Assembly: GCA_035541855.1 (NCBI GenBank)
Contig: DATKMM010000031.1
Coordinates: forward strand, 1-37,570
DNA length: 37,570 nt
Direction of reading: 5' to 3'
From: JAJXYP01 sp035541855
Lineage (GTDB): Bacteria > Patescibacteriota > Minisyncoccia > UBA6257 > 2-01-FULL-56-20
Under the pieces are notes generated by a model that saw nothing but the letters and a program-made list of their open reading frames with translations, had not been told where the DNA came from and ran no database searches. The translations under genes were made by a program, and so were the position numbers. Every line of letters starts with the position of its first letter. Position 1 is the stretch's first letter. Of the stretch, positions 30,867 through 37,570 are shown one piece after another.

Positions 30867-32885
30867 TTAGACGAGGTGAAGCGCGGTTATCGCGAGGTCG
30901 ATGAGCTTGATGCCGATAAACGGAGCGATGATGCCGCCGAGCCCGTAAATGATGAGGTTCCGGCGCAGGACCGTGGCGGGAGGCAGCGGCCGGAACTTCA
31001 CGCCTTTCAATGCGAGCGGGATCAGGAGAATGATGATGATCGCGTTGAAGATGACCGCGGAAAGCACGGCGCTGTAGGAACTCGTGAGATGCATGACGTT
31101 CAGGGGCGCGATAGCCGGGAAGGTGGCGAGGAGCATGGCCGGGATGATGGCGAAATATTTCGCGACATCGTTCGCGATGCTGAAGGTCGTGAGCGCTCCG
31201 CGCGTCATGAGCATCTGCTTGCCGATCTCTACGATCTCGATGAGCTTCGTCGGATTCGAATCGAGATCGACCATGTTGCCCGCTTCTTTCGCCGCTTGCG
31301 TGCCCGTGTTCATCGCGACGCCGACATCGGCCTGCGCGAGCGCGGGCGCATCGTTCGTGCCATCGCCCGTCATGGCGACAAGGCGGCCTCCTGCCTGTTC
31401 CCTGCGGATGAGATCGAGCTTGTCTTTCGGTTTCGCTTCGGCGAGAAAATCATCCACGCCCGCTTCCTTGGCGATCGCGGCCGCCGTGAGCGGATTGTCA
31501 CCCGTGATCATGATCGTCTTGATGCCCATCTCGCGGAACAGATTGAACCGTTCGACGAGGCCGCCCTTCACGACATCCTTCAGATAAATGACGCCGAGGA
31601 TCTTGTCGTGCGTCGCGACGACGAGCGGCGTGCCCCCCGCTTTCGCGATCCGCTCCACTTCCATCTCGGTATCCTGCGTGAACTTTCCGCGCGACCAATG
31701 GCGGATCGCATTCGCTTCGCCTTTGCGGTATTTCGTGAATTCCAGGTCGAGCCCGCTCATGCGCGTCTGCGCCGAAAACGGAACGAAGGTGGCGGACGGC
31801 ATCTCGTGGATCTCGCGCTCGCGGATGCCGAACTGCTTCGCAAGGACCACGATGCTCCGGCCTTCGGGCGTCTCGTCGGCGAGCGACGCAAGCTGGGCCG
31901 CATCAGCGAGTTCTTCCACAATCACCCCCGGAGCCGGAATGAATTCCGTCGCGTGCCGATTGCCAAGCGTGATCGTCCCCGTCTTATCGAGGAGCAACAC
32001 ATCCACGTCGCCCGCCGCTTCGACCGCGCGCCCGCTCATCGCGAGCACGTTATGCTGGACGAGCCGGTCGATGCCCGCGATGCCGATCGCGGAAAGCAAA
32101 CCGCCGATCGTCGTGGGAATAAGGCAGACGAGGAGCGCGACGAGAACGGTGATCGAGAACGTCGTTCCGGCATAGATGCCCATCGGCAGGAGCGTGATGA
32201 TGACCACCATGAAGATGATCGTAAGCGCCGAGAGCAGGATCGTGAGCGCGATCTCGTTCGGCGTCTTCTGGCGCTTCGCGCCCTCGACGAGCGTGATCAT
32301 ATGATCAAGGAAGCTCTCGCCGGGATTCGCGGTAATGCGCACCTTGATCTGGTCGGAGAGCACTTTCGTGCCGCCGGTGACCGCGCTCCGGTCGCCGCCC
32401 GCTTCCCGGATAACGGGAGCCGACTCCCCGGTGATCGCCGATTCGTCAACCGTCGCCGCGCCTTCGACGATCTCGCCGTCGCCCGGGATCGTATCGCCCG
32501 CCGCGACCAGGACAATGTCGCCCTTCCGCAAAAGTTCCGCGCCGATCTTCTCGAGCTCGCCATCGTGCTTGAACCGCATCGCGAAAAGCTGGGTCCGCGA
32601 TCTGCGGAGCGCGTCCGCCTGCGCTTTGCCGCGCCCTTCCGCCATCGCCTCCGCGAAGTTCGCGAAGAGCACCGTAAACCAAAGCCATAGGGCGATTTGG
32701 ATCACAAAACCCTGCGGCTCGTGGCTCAGCCAGATCTCAATGGTCGTCACGATCGCGCCGATCATCGTCACGAACATCACCGGATTTTTCACCATCCGGC
32801 GCGGATCAAGCTTCAAGAAGGCATCTTTGATCGCGGGGAAGATGATGGTTGTATCGAATATGCTGCGCTGTTGTTTGATGGCCAT
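30867..32885 (-). CDS. kdpB: Potassium-transporting ATPase ATP-binding subunit KdpB
   Basis: A 672-residue P-type ATPase that powers high-affinity K+ uptake. The A domain has TVDESAITGESAPVIRE (TGES). The phosphorylation site is LLLDKTGTITLGNRHA. The N domain contains FVPFSAQTRMSGLD, and the hinge TGDNPLTAAAIAKEAGVDDFLAEAKPKDK and GDGTNDAPALAQADVGVAMNTGTQAAKEA are intact. The Ser of TGES, the inhibitory phosphorylation site in E. coli KdpB, is present. Length and membrane pattern are normal. It follows kdpA by 9 bases. Confidence 0.98.
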   Translation of the reverse strand: MAIKQQRSIFDTTIIFPAIKDAFLKLDPRRMVKNPVMFVTMIGAIVTTIEIWLSHEPQGFVIQIALWLWFTVLFANFAEAMAEGRGKAQADALRRSRTQLFAMRFKHDGELEKIGAELLRKGDIVLVAAGDTIPGDGEIVEGAATVDESAITGESAPVIREAGGDRSAVTGGTKVLSDQIKVRITANPGESFLDHMITLVEGAKRQKTPNEIALTILLSALTIIFMVVIITLLPMGIYAGTTFSITVLVALLVCLIPTTIGGLLSAIGIAGIDRLVQHNVLAMSGRAVEAAGDVDVLLLDKTGTITLGNRHATEFIPAPGVIVEELADAAQLASLADETPEGRSIVVLAKQFGIREREIHEMPSATFVPFSAQTRMSGLDLEFTKYRKGEANAIRHWSRGKFTQDTEMEVERIAKAGGTPLVVATHDKILGVIYLKDVVKGGLVERFNLFREMGIKTIMITGDNPLTAAAIAKEAGVDDFLAEAKPKDKLDLIRREQAGGRLVAMTGDGTNDAPALAQADVGVAMNTGTQAAKEAGNMVDLDSNPTKLIEIVEIGKQMLMTRGALTTFSIANDVAKYFAIIPAMLLATFPAIAPLNVMHLTSSYSAVLSAVIFNAIIIILLIPLALKGVKFRPLPPATVLRRNLIIYGLGGIIAPFIGIKLIDLAITALHLV

Positions 32886-32894
32886 GGTAGTCGA

Positions 32895-34619
32895 TCAGAA
32901 TAATGTTCCCGAATGCATGAGGAAATGCTCGACGATGGGTCCGAGCGTGAGCGCCGGGAAGAACGTCAAGGCGCCGACGAGAAGCACGACGGCAATGAGG
33001 AGTATCACGAAAATCGGCCCGGTCACCGGGAACGATCCTTGGCCCTGCGGCACCAGTTTCTTCTGCGCGAACGATCCCGCAAGCGCCATGACGGGGATCA
33101 CCGTGATGAATCGTCCGAAGAACATCGCGAGGCCGAGCGTCGTGTCGTACCACATGGCGTTCGCCGTAAGCCCCGCGAAGGCGCTCCCGTTGTTGCCCGT
33201 TGCCGAACTGAAGGCGTACAGGATCTCGCTGAACCCGTGCGGTCCGGCGTTGTTCAATCCCGCGAGCCCCCATTGCGTCGTCGCCGCAAGCGCCGTAAAT
33301 CCGAGGATGGTGAATACGGGCGCGAGCACCGAAAGCATCGCCACTTTTACGTCGTACGCCTCGATTTTTTGGCCGAGATATTCCGGCGTGCGCCCGATCA
33401 TGAGCCCGGCGATGAACACCGCAAGGATCGCGAAAACAATGATGCCGTAGAGCCCCGATCCTACGCCGCCAAAAATTACCTCGCCAAGCTGCATGTTCAC
33501 GAGCGGCACGATGCCGCCAAGCGGCGTGAACGAATCGTGCATCGAGTTCACCGCCCCGTTCGACGCGTCGGTGGTAAGCGTCGCGAAAAGCGACGAGTTG
33601 AAAATGCCGAACCGGACCTCCTTGCCTTCCATGTTTCCATCCTGAGCCGCGACTCCCAATTGCTGGTGGATAGGATTGCCCGCTTGCTCATAATGGTACG
33701 CAACAAAAAATCCGACGAGGAACACGGCCAGCATCGCCGCCCAGATCGCCCAGCCGTGCCGCTGGTTCTTCACCATGCGGCCGTAATAGTATGTGAGCGC
33801 GCTCGAGATGCCGATGATGCCGAGCATCTCGAGGAAATTCGCAAGCCCATTCGGATTTTCATATGGGGTGGCGGAGTTGGCATTCAGGTAACCGCCGCCG
33901 TTCGTCCCGATCATCTTGATGGCCTCCTGCGACGCGATCGGCCCTTGCGGGATCGATTGCGTGCTTGCAGCGCTTGTCGGTTGCACGACATTCGCCGTCG
34001 TGTACGGATGGAAGTTCTGCGGAATGCCCTGCGCGACAAGGACGACGGCGAACACGAATGCGATCGGGAGCAGGAGATAATACGTCGTGCGGGTAAGATC
34101 GGTCCAGAAATTGCCGATCGTCGTCGCCGTGTGCCGCGCAATGCCGCGCACCAGGGCCGCCGCGAGCGCAATGCCGGTCGCCGCCGACACGAAGTTATGG
34201 ATCACGAGCGCGACCATCTGCGAGAAATACGACATCGTCGCTTCTCCGGCATAGCTCTGCCAGTTCGTGTTCGTCGTGAAGCTCACCGCGGTATTGAACG
34301 CGAGATGCGGACTCAGGTTCGGTAATCCCTGCGGATTGAGCGGAAGCCATTGCTGGATACGCAGGATGATGTAAGTGAAGAAGAGGCTTACCGCGCTGAA
34401 AAGCAACATGGCAACCGTATACTGCTTCCAGTTCTGTTCTTTGCGCGGATCGATGCCGAACAGCCGGTACGTCGACCGCTCGAGCGGCTTCATAAGCCGG
34501 TCGAGAAACGTCTTGCCGTCCGGATCAAGCACGCGCACCAAGTACGCGCCAAGATATCTCGTGATCACAACGATTACCGCGATATAGATGCCGAGTTGGA
34601 GCCAGTCGATAAGGGGCAT
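32895..34619 (-). CDS. kdpA: Potassium-transporting ATPase K+-binding subunit KdpA
   Basis: A 574-residue channel-like subunit with four selectivity-filter repeats. Recognisable filter segments are AVSFTTNTNWQSYAGE, IGTNGGGYLNANSATPYENP and SATGNNGSAFAGL, and the last repeat region FFGRFITVIPVMALAG. About ten membrane helices are seen, with the family end block VPQGQGSFPVTGPIFVILLIAVVLLVGALTFFPALTLGPIVEHFLM. It begins 6 bases after the kdpF stop and is the first large gene of the operon. Confidence 0.98.
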   Translation of the reverse strand: MPLIDWLQLGIYIAVIVVITRYLGAYLVRVLDPDGKTFLDRLMKPLERSTYRLFGIDPRKEQNWKQYTVAMLLFSAVSLFFTYIILRIQQWLPLNPQGLPNLSPHLAFNTAVSFTTNTNWQSYAGEATMSYFSQMVALVIHNFVSAATGIALAAALVRGIARHTATTIGNFWTDLTRTTYYLLLPIAFVFAVVLVAQGIPQNFHPYTTANVVQPTSAASTQSIPQGPIASQEAIKMIGTNGGGYLNANSATPYENPNGLANFLEMLGIIGISSALTYYYGRMVKNQRHGWAIWAAMLAVFLVGFFVAYHYEQAGNPIHQQLGVAAQDGNMEGKEVRFGIFNSSLFATLTTDASNGAVNSMHDSFTPLGGIVPLVNMQLGEVIFGGVGSGLYGIIVFAILAVFIAGLMIGRTPEYLGQKIEAYDVKVAMLSVLAPVFTILGFTALAATTQWGLAGLNNAGPHGFSEILYAFSSATGNNGSAFAGLTANAMWYDTTLGLAMFFGRFITVIPVMALAGSFAQKKLVPQGQGSFPVTGPIFVILLIAVVLLVGALTFFPALTLGPIVEHFLMHSGTLF

Positions 34620-34625
34620 GGTGGT

Positions 34626-34709
34626 TTAAAAATTTTCCGGACGGATCATCGACCAGAAAAGATACACGATAAGCCCGACCGCGATAATGCCGATAATGAT
34701 GGTGGCCAT
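34626..34709 (-). CDS. kdpF: Potassium-transporting ATPase subunit KdpF
   Basis: A 27-residue single-helix peptide, beginning MATIIIGIIAVGLIVYLFWS and ending in MIRPENF before TAA. The form, one hydrophobic helix ending YLFWSMIRPE(N/K)F, is that of KdpF, which stabilises the KdpABC complex in the membrane. It sits directly before kdpA, as in other kdp operons. Confidence 0.93.
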   Translation of the reverse strand: MATIIIGIIAVGLIVYLFWSMIRPENF

Positions 34710-34717
34710 GAATATGG

Positions 34718-34801
34718 TTAGAGTTTTTCGCAGGCCTTCACATAGAGAAGGCACAGCGCAAAAAACACGACGATGATGGTTATAAAAAATAGGTCTTGCA
34801 T
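34718..34801 (-). CDS. Small single-helix protein upstream of kdpF
   Basis: A 27-residue peptide, MQDLFFITIIVVFFALCLLY followed by VKACEKL. One hydrophobic helix and a short tail with the pattern Y-V-x-x-C-E-x-L. Similar unnamed mini-proteins occur before kdpF in several bacterial kdp operons as I recall; this should be checked. It lies 8 bases before kdpF and 15 bases after the operon -10 box, so it is the first reading frame of the kdp transcript. It could be another small subunit, or a leader peptide. Confidence 0.75.
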   Translation of the reverse strand: MQDLFFITIIVVFFALCLLYVKACEKL

Positions 34802-34816
34802 GTCCGTTCCATGTTC

Positions 34817-34844
34817 AAAATATATCCTCCGGATTTATTGTCAA
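34817..34844 (-). promoter_or_regulatory. Promoter of the kdp operon
   Basis: Minus strand TTGACA (34839-34844, perfect -35), 16-base spacer, TATTTT (34817-34822), then 15 bases to the first small ORF. The strong -35 with a weak -10 suits a regulated promoter. Confidence 0.65.
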
Positions 34845-34914
34845 TGGCTATAATCGTAAAATTTTATTTATATCAAGGGCTTTATGATGCATTTTTAGAT
34901 CGTTGTCATAATCT

Positions 34915-34943
34915 TTGACAGAAAGCCGAAAAGGCCATAGTAT
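34915..34943 (+). promoter_or_regulatory. Promoter of the TrmB-like regulator gene
   Basis: TTGACA (34915-34920), 17-base spacer, TAGTAT (34938-34943). It leaves a leader of about 125 bases that holds the hairpin at 34973-35010. Confidence 0.55.
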
Positions 34944-34972
34944 AAAAGCGGAAATAATTTTCGAGATTCATC

Positions 34973-35010
34973 GGAGCGTTGTTCGGTGTCAAAAATTGAC
35001 GACAAGCTCC
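34973..35010 (+). promoter_or_regulatory. Nested hairpin in the leader of the TrmB-like gene
   Basis: GGAGC (34973-34977) pairs with GCTCC (35006-35010) and TTGT (34979-34982) with ACAA (35002-35005), one base bulged. Inside, GTCAA (34988-34992) pairs with TTGAC (34996-35000) around AAA. No T run follows, so it is a candidate operator or RNA control structure rather than a terminator. Confidence 0.55.
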
Positions 35011-35076
35011 GTGATCCGTTGCCGATTGCTTCAAAATGACGCGCAATTTACCTGTGGATAACCCAACGCCAAAATC

Positions 35077-35826
35077 ATGAACTTAGAGGAAATTCTCACT
35101 GAAGTCGGTCTTGATGAGAAAGAGGCAAAAGTATATCTGGCGCTTCTCGATCTTGGCAGTGAAAAGGTGCACGAGATCGCCAAAAAAGCGGGCATCAAGC
35201 GCCCGACGGCGTACGTCATCCTCGAACAGCTCTACGCGAAAAATTTCGCCATCAAAACGCATCACGATCGCCGCGCTTTTTATGCTGCCGAGAAGCCGGA
35301 CATCCTGCTCCGGGCATTAAAGGAAAAAGAAGACCTTCTCGAACAGACATTGCCGCTCCTTCAAGCCAGGATGGCGGCATCAAAGATCAAACCGAAGATC
35401 AGGATCTACGAAGGACGCAACGGCATCGAAAAGGTGTATGACGAAATTTATCAAAGCCCATCGGTTTCCCTTTTCGGCTCGCTCAAAAATCTCTCCGAGG
35501 TATTCGTAGGCCGCGCGGACAAACTGAAAGAAATCATCAAATCGCAGGATATCCATGTCCGCGATCTCCTCACGGAAGATCCGAAGGATCTCGATTTCGG
35601 CTACGCCGCCGTCGGCCGCAATTATGAAGGCCGCGTCGTTCCCAAAGAATTCGACCTCTACATCGATGGTGCAATTTACGAAGATCAGGTCGCGATCCTT
35701 TCTATCAAGAAAGAACTCTTTGCGGTTGTTATTGAGAGCAAAGAGGTTGCAGATACGTTCCGGTCGTTATTCGAACTTGCATGGAAAATGTCGGTGCCGC
35801 TGGAGAAATTTACAAAAAACCATTAA
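35077..35826 (+). CDS. TrmB family transcriptional regulator
   Basis: A 249-residue DNA-binding protein. The N-terminal winged helix (about 1-75) reads EILTEVGLDEKEAKVYLALLDLGSEKVHEIAKKAGIKRPTAYVILEQL, the TrmB signature. A short coiled linker (ALKEKEDLLEQTLPLLQARM) follows, then a C-terminal effector domain (about 105-245) with IRIYEGRNGIEKVYDEIYQS and ALSIKKELFAVVIESKEVADTFRSLFELAW-like content found in many CPR and archaeal members. It diverges from the kdp operon across 275 bases and is the only regulator in the region, so it is a good candidate to control kdp. GC content is lower than in the core genes. What it senses cannot be read from the sequence. Confidence 0.9.
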   Translation: MNLEEILTEVGLDEKEAKVYLALLDLGSEKVHEIAKKAGIKRPTAYVILEQLYAKNFAIKTHHDRRAFYAAEKPDILLRALKEKEDLLEQTLPLLQARMAASKIKPKIRIYEGRNGIEKVYDEIYQSPSVSLFGSLKNLSEVFVGRADKLKEIIKSQDIHVRDLLTEDPKDLDFGYAAVGRNYEGRVVPKEFDLYIDGAIYEDQVAILSIKKELFAVVIESKEVADTFRSLFELAWKMSVPLEKFTKNH

Positions 35827-35942
35827 GCACAACCGGCATCCCGTGAGAGATCATCAAGAACGATTTGCACCGCAACGCCAGCAGGATATGCGGCTTTGAC
35901 ATCAAACGTCCTAGCGGCAGCGAAATATTATGGCAAAGAAAA

Positions 35943-35972
35943 TCCCCCGCGCGACATCGGTCGCGCGAGGGA
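35943..35972 (-). terminator. Intrinsic terminator (minus strand)
   Basis: Arms 35943-35955 and 35960-35972 pair with one mismatch around ATCG's four-base loop; on the minus strand GATTTTCTTT follows. It lies 4 bases past the stop of the small minus-strand gene. Confidence 0.7.
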
Positions 35973-35976
35973 GCGC

Positions 35977-36180
35977 TCAGGAAAGATATGCGGCGAACAT
36001 CCGCCCGTAAAACGGCATCCGCAGGCAATAATAATAGTGAACGTATCTCAGCCCGTCCCAGACAAAACCGGGAACATAGTAATCTCCGCCCTTGGCCTCC
36101 AAGGTAGTGGCGAAGAAGCTCGTGATGCCATCCCGGCAGATCGAGGGTACGCACGCCTGGTGCGCCAGGAGTTCCTCCAT
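35977..36180 (-). CDS. Possible small aromatic-rich protein, unknown
   Basis: A 67-residue frame from the ATG at 36180 (a TTG at 36198 is an alternative start). The sequence contains CRDGITSFFATTLEAKGG, then DYYVPGFVWDGLRYVHYYYC and LRMPFYGRMFAAYLS, unusually rich in Tyr and Phe and with two or three Cys in the first half. A good minus-strand terminator follows the stop, which supports a real gene. There is no strong ribosome-binding site. I do not recognise the family; a chance frame remains possible because GC-rich DNA gives many open frames. Confidence 0.42.
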   Translation of the reverse strand: MEELLAHQACVPSICRDGITSFFATTLEAKGGDYYVPGFVWDGLRYVHYYYCLRMPFYGRMFAAYLS

Positions 36181-36234
36181 GATCCTGGCATCGCACAATT
36201 CTTTGAATTTAAAAGAGATTTAATCCCGGCGTGG

Positions 36235-36240
36235 TACGAT
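36235..36240 (+). promoter_or_regulatory. Extended -10 box of the LCAT-like gene
   Basis: TGG followed by TACGAT, exactly 6 bases before the ATG at 36247. It decides the start, since the same frame is open much further upstream. Confidence 0.5.
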
Positions 36241-36246
36241 AGGTGC

Positions 36247-37173
36247 ATGAAACGATCCTGCTTCGCATCGGCGGCTTTCGCGGTGGTCATTATCCCGGGG
36301 ATCATGGGCACCTCGCTCGACCGGGCATCGGACGGCAAGGAACTGTGGCCGGATATCGGCGAGATGCTCGTGTCGCCGGGCGACCGCTACCTGGATGCCT
36401 TGTCCTTCTCGACGAGCGGCGTCCCGGAAACGGCAGTCGTCCCGGGCGGCGTTATCCGGGAAGAGCTCGACATCCCGTTCTACGGCAACTTGGTAGCGTC
36501 GCTCTGGAATCTCGGCTACGATGAAAGCTCGACCCTGTTCCTCGCGCCGTACGATTGGCGGCAAAGCGTCGCCTCTTCGGCCGCGGCGATCGCCGGCGTC
36601 ATCAGCCGGGCGGCAGCTGCTTCGCCCAGCGGGAAGACGGACGTCATCGCGCACAGCATGGGCGGCCTGGTCCTCGAAGCGTACCTTGCCGCCGCGACCG
36701 GCACGCCACCCATCGGCAAAGCTATCATGGTCGGCGTTCCGCGGTTCGGCGCGCCGGAGGCGTTGAAGATCCTGAACCAGGGCGACGACCTCGGCATCGG
36801 ATTCCTGGGGATAGGTCTGAATGCGGGCGAAATAAAGCAGATCGCGCAGAACATGCCCGGCATCTACGATCTTCTGCCCGCGACCGGCAGCTACTCCGGC
36901 ATCAACCAAAAACTGCTCGCCGACGCCCGGGCGCTCCACGCTTCGCTTGACGCGGAGGCGTTCAACAGCGCGGAAACCTGGAGCATCGCCGGCGGCCGCG
37001 CGCCGACGTTCGACGGCGCGACCGGGGACGGCACCGTCCCCTTCGCAAACGCCTTCATCGCGCCCGACGCGACCCATGCTTACCTCATAGACAGCGCCGC
37101 GACCGGCATCGACCACGCCGGCCTCGTGAGCGACCCGCGCGCCATCGCCGTGATAACCGGGATCCTTCAATAG
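36247..37173 (+). CDS. LCAT-like alpha/beta hydrolase (acyltransferase or lipase)
   Basis: A 308-residue protein of the lecithin:cholesterol acyltransferase family. The N-terminus MKRSCFASAAFAVVIIPGIMGTSL holds the family's oxyanion strand VxIPGIMGTxL. APYDWRQS is the YDWR lid motif. The nucleophile is in VIAHSMGGLVLEAYL (AHSMGG, with the Ser about residue 137), the acid is in TGDGTVPFANAF and the His in GIDHAGLVSDPRAI. The catalytic triad is therefore complete. The first residues might form a short hydrophobic signal, but they overlap the first core strand, so export is uncertain. The substrate may be a lipid ester. Followed directly by the -10 box of the DUF1653 gene. Confidence 0.88.
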   Translation: MKRSCFASAAFAVVIIPGIMGTSLDRASDGKELWPDIGEMLVSPGDRYLDALSFSTSGVPETAVVPGGVIREELDIPFYGNLVASLWNLGYDESSTLFLAPYDWRQSVASSAAAIAGVISRAAAASPSGKTDVIAHSMGGLVLEAYLAAATGTPPIGKAIMVGVPRFGAPEALKILNQGDDLGIGFLGIGLNAGEIKQIAQNMPGIYDLLPATGSYSGINQKLLADARALHASLDAEAFNSAETWSIAGGRAPTFDGATGDGTVPFANAFIAPDATHAYLIDSAATGIDHAGLVSDPRAIAVITGILQ

Positions 37174-37175
37174 GA

Positions 37176-37181
37176 TATAAT
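37176..37181 (+). promoter_or_regulatory. -10 box before the DUF1653 gene
   Basis: TATAAT 3 bases after the LCAT-like stop. Six bases downstream is ATG-TAG (37188-37193), and the likely true ATG is at 37213, giving a leader of about 25 bases. Confidence 0.5.
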
Positions 37182-37212
37182 GAGGATATGTAGCGATCCT
37201 GCCAAAACATAT

Positions 37213-37545
37213 ATGAAAATACCAACCAACATACCCGGGCAAGGATTCTATTACCACTACAAGCACGACCCGCATGGCACCGTGAACAACTATGCCTACG
37301 AAGTGATCGGCGTCGGGTGCCACACGGAAGACGATTGCCGCACCGAAGACGCGAATCTCGTCGTTTACCGTCCGCTCTATGAATCTTCGGTCTATAAAGT
37401 CGGCAAGCTTTTCGATATCCGCCCCCTCGGGATGTTCATGGAAAACATCGTAAAGGACGGGCAAACCATCCCGCGCTTCCATAAGATCACTGATCCCGCA
37501 ATCATCGCCCAACTCGCGATAATCCAAAAGCAGATGTACAACTAG
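37213..37545 (+). CDS. DUF1653 domain protein
   Basis: A 110-residue protein, MKIPTNIPGQGFYYHYKHDP at the start, then YEVIGVGCHTEDD, NLVVYRPLYESSVY, RPLGMFMENI and IPRFHKIT. The order G-x-Y-x-H-Y-K, Y-E-V-I-G-x-x-x-H-(S/T)-E, V-V-Y-x-x-L and F-x-R-F matches DUF1653, a small beta-rich family of unknown function common in many bacteria. The ATG at 37213 fits the family N-terminus; the same frame extends to an ATG at 37180 that overlaps the -10 box. It stands alone after the LCAT-like gene. Confidence 0.85.
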   Translation: MKIPTNIPGQGFYYHYKHDPHGTVNNYAYEVIGVGCHTEDDCRTEDANLVVYRPLYESSVYKVGKLFDIRPLGMFMENIVKDGQTIPRFHKITDPAIIAQLAIIQKQMYN

Positions 37546-37549
37546 GACG

Positions 37550-37570
37550 TAAGGGTACCTGACACCCTTA
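37550..37570. repeat. Inverted repeat cut by the window end
   Basis: TAAGGGT (37550-37556) pairs with ACCCTTA (37564-37570) around a 7-base loop. The right arm reaches the last base, so the full stem may be longer. It follows the DUF1653 stop by 4 bases and may be a terminator or another palindromic element. Confidence 0.5.

Noticed and set aside
35053..35061. Perfect DnaA-box-like TGTGGATAA before the TrmB-like gene
   Set aside because: A single box with no cluster, no AT-rich unwinding region and no origin genes nearby; expected by chance.
1..37570. Recoded UGA (glycine) as in some CPR groups
   Set aside because: TGA ends several well-defined genes at the right place, for example PheRS and kdpD, and no conserved protein needs a TGA read as an amino acid.

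Overview
The window looks like a chromosome segment of a small-genome bacterium of the Patescibacteria/CPR type, probably a GC-rich Parcubacteria-like lineage. This rests on gene content and style, not on a marker phylogeny: compact genes, RNase Y plus RNase J, a TrmB-type regulator, an anchored solute-binding protein without its own permease, and many starts where a -10 box sits about six bases before the ATG. TGA is used as a normal stop, so the standard bacterial code applies. Three tRNA genes are present: Leu(CAG), Arg(CCG) and Ser(CGA).

Layout. 1-1978 (minus): lower-GC surface-sugar genes (partial glycosyltransferase-like gene, SAM methyltransferase, GDP-mannose 3,5-epimerase homologue). 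2062-3198 (plus): a single-chain, mitochondrial-type PheRS. 3203-3368: two long palindromes with the same 18-base loop core between convergent genes. 3360-7955 (minus): RNase Y, O-antigen ligase-like protein, anchored hypothetical, GT11 fucosyltransferase-like enzyme. 7956-8469: gene-free, with a long imperfect hairpin and the first copy of a structured repeat. 8470-11058 (plus): phosphoglycerate mutase and two small membrane proteins, with the second repeat copy at 10480-10673. 11063-16067 (plus): secG, solute-binding protein, tRNA-Leu, RNase J, trpS. 16097-23653 (minus): argS, ileS carrying an inserted histidine-phosphatase domain, an inositol-monophosphatase-like protein whose metal aspartates are all asparagine, and a YvcK/CofD-like protein. 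23705-25386 (plus): smpB and a single-ring Clp-type AAA+ protein. 25467-27865 (minus): tRNA-Arg, amino-acid permease, S53 peptidase. 27973-28902 (plus): tRNA-Ser and an ICMT-like methyltransferase. 28909-34801 (minus): a Kdp potassium ATPase operon (small ORF, kdpF, A, B, C, kinase-less kdpD, small membrane protein). 35077-35826 (plus): a divergent TrmB-like regulator. 35977-37545: a small unknown gene, an LCAT-like acyltransferase/lipase and a DUF1653 protein.

The genes serve translation (three aminoacyl-tRNA synthetases besides the unusual PheRS, SmpB, tRNAs), RNA decay (RNase Y, RNase J), envelope sugar decoration, secretion, and potassium uptake. The least ordinary items are the structured repeat family with variable outer stems (8247-8427 and 10480-10673), the paired palindromes with a common loop (3203-3368), the IleRS-histidine phosphatase chimera, the all-Asn inositol-phosphatase homologue, the kinase-less Kdp locus facing a TrmB regulator, and the widespread leaderless promoter layout.
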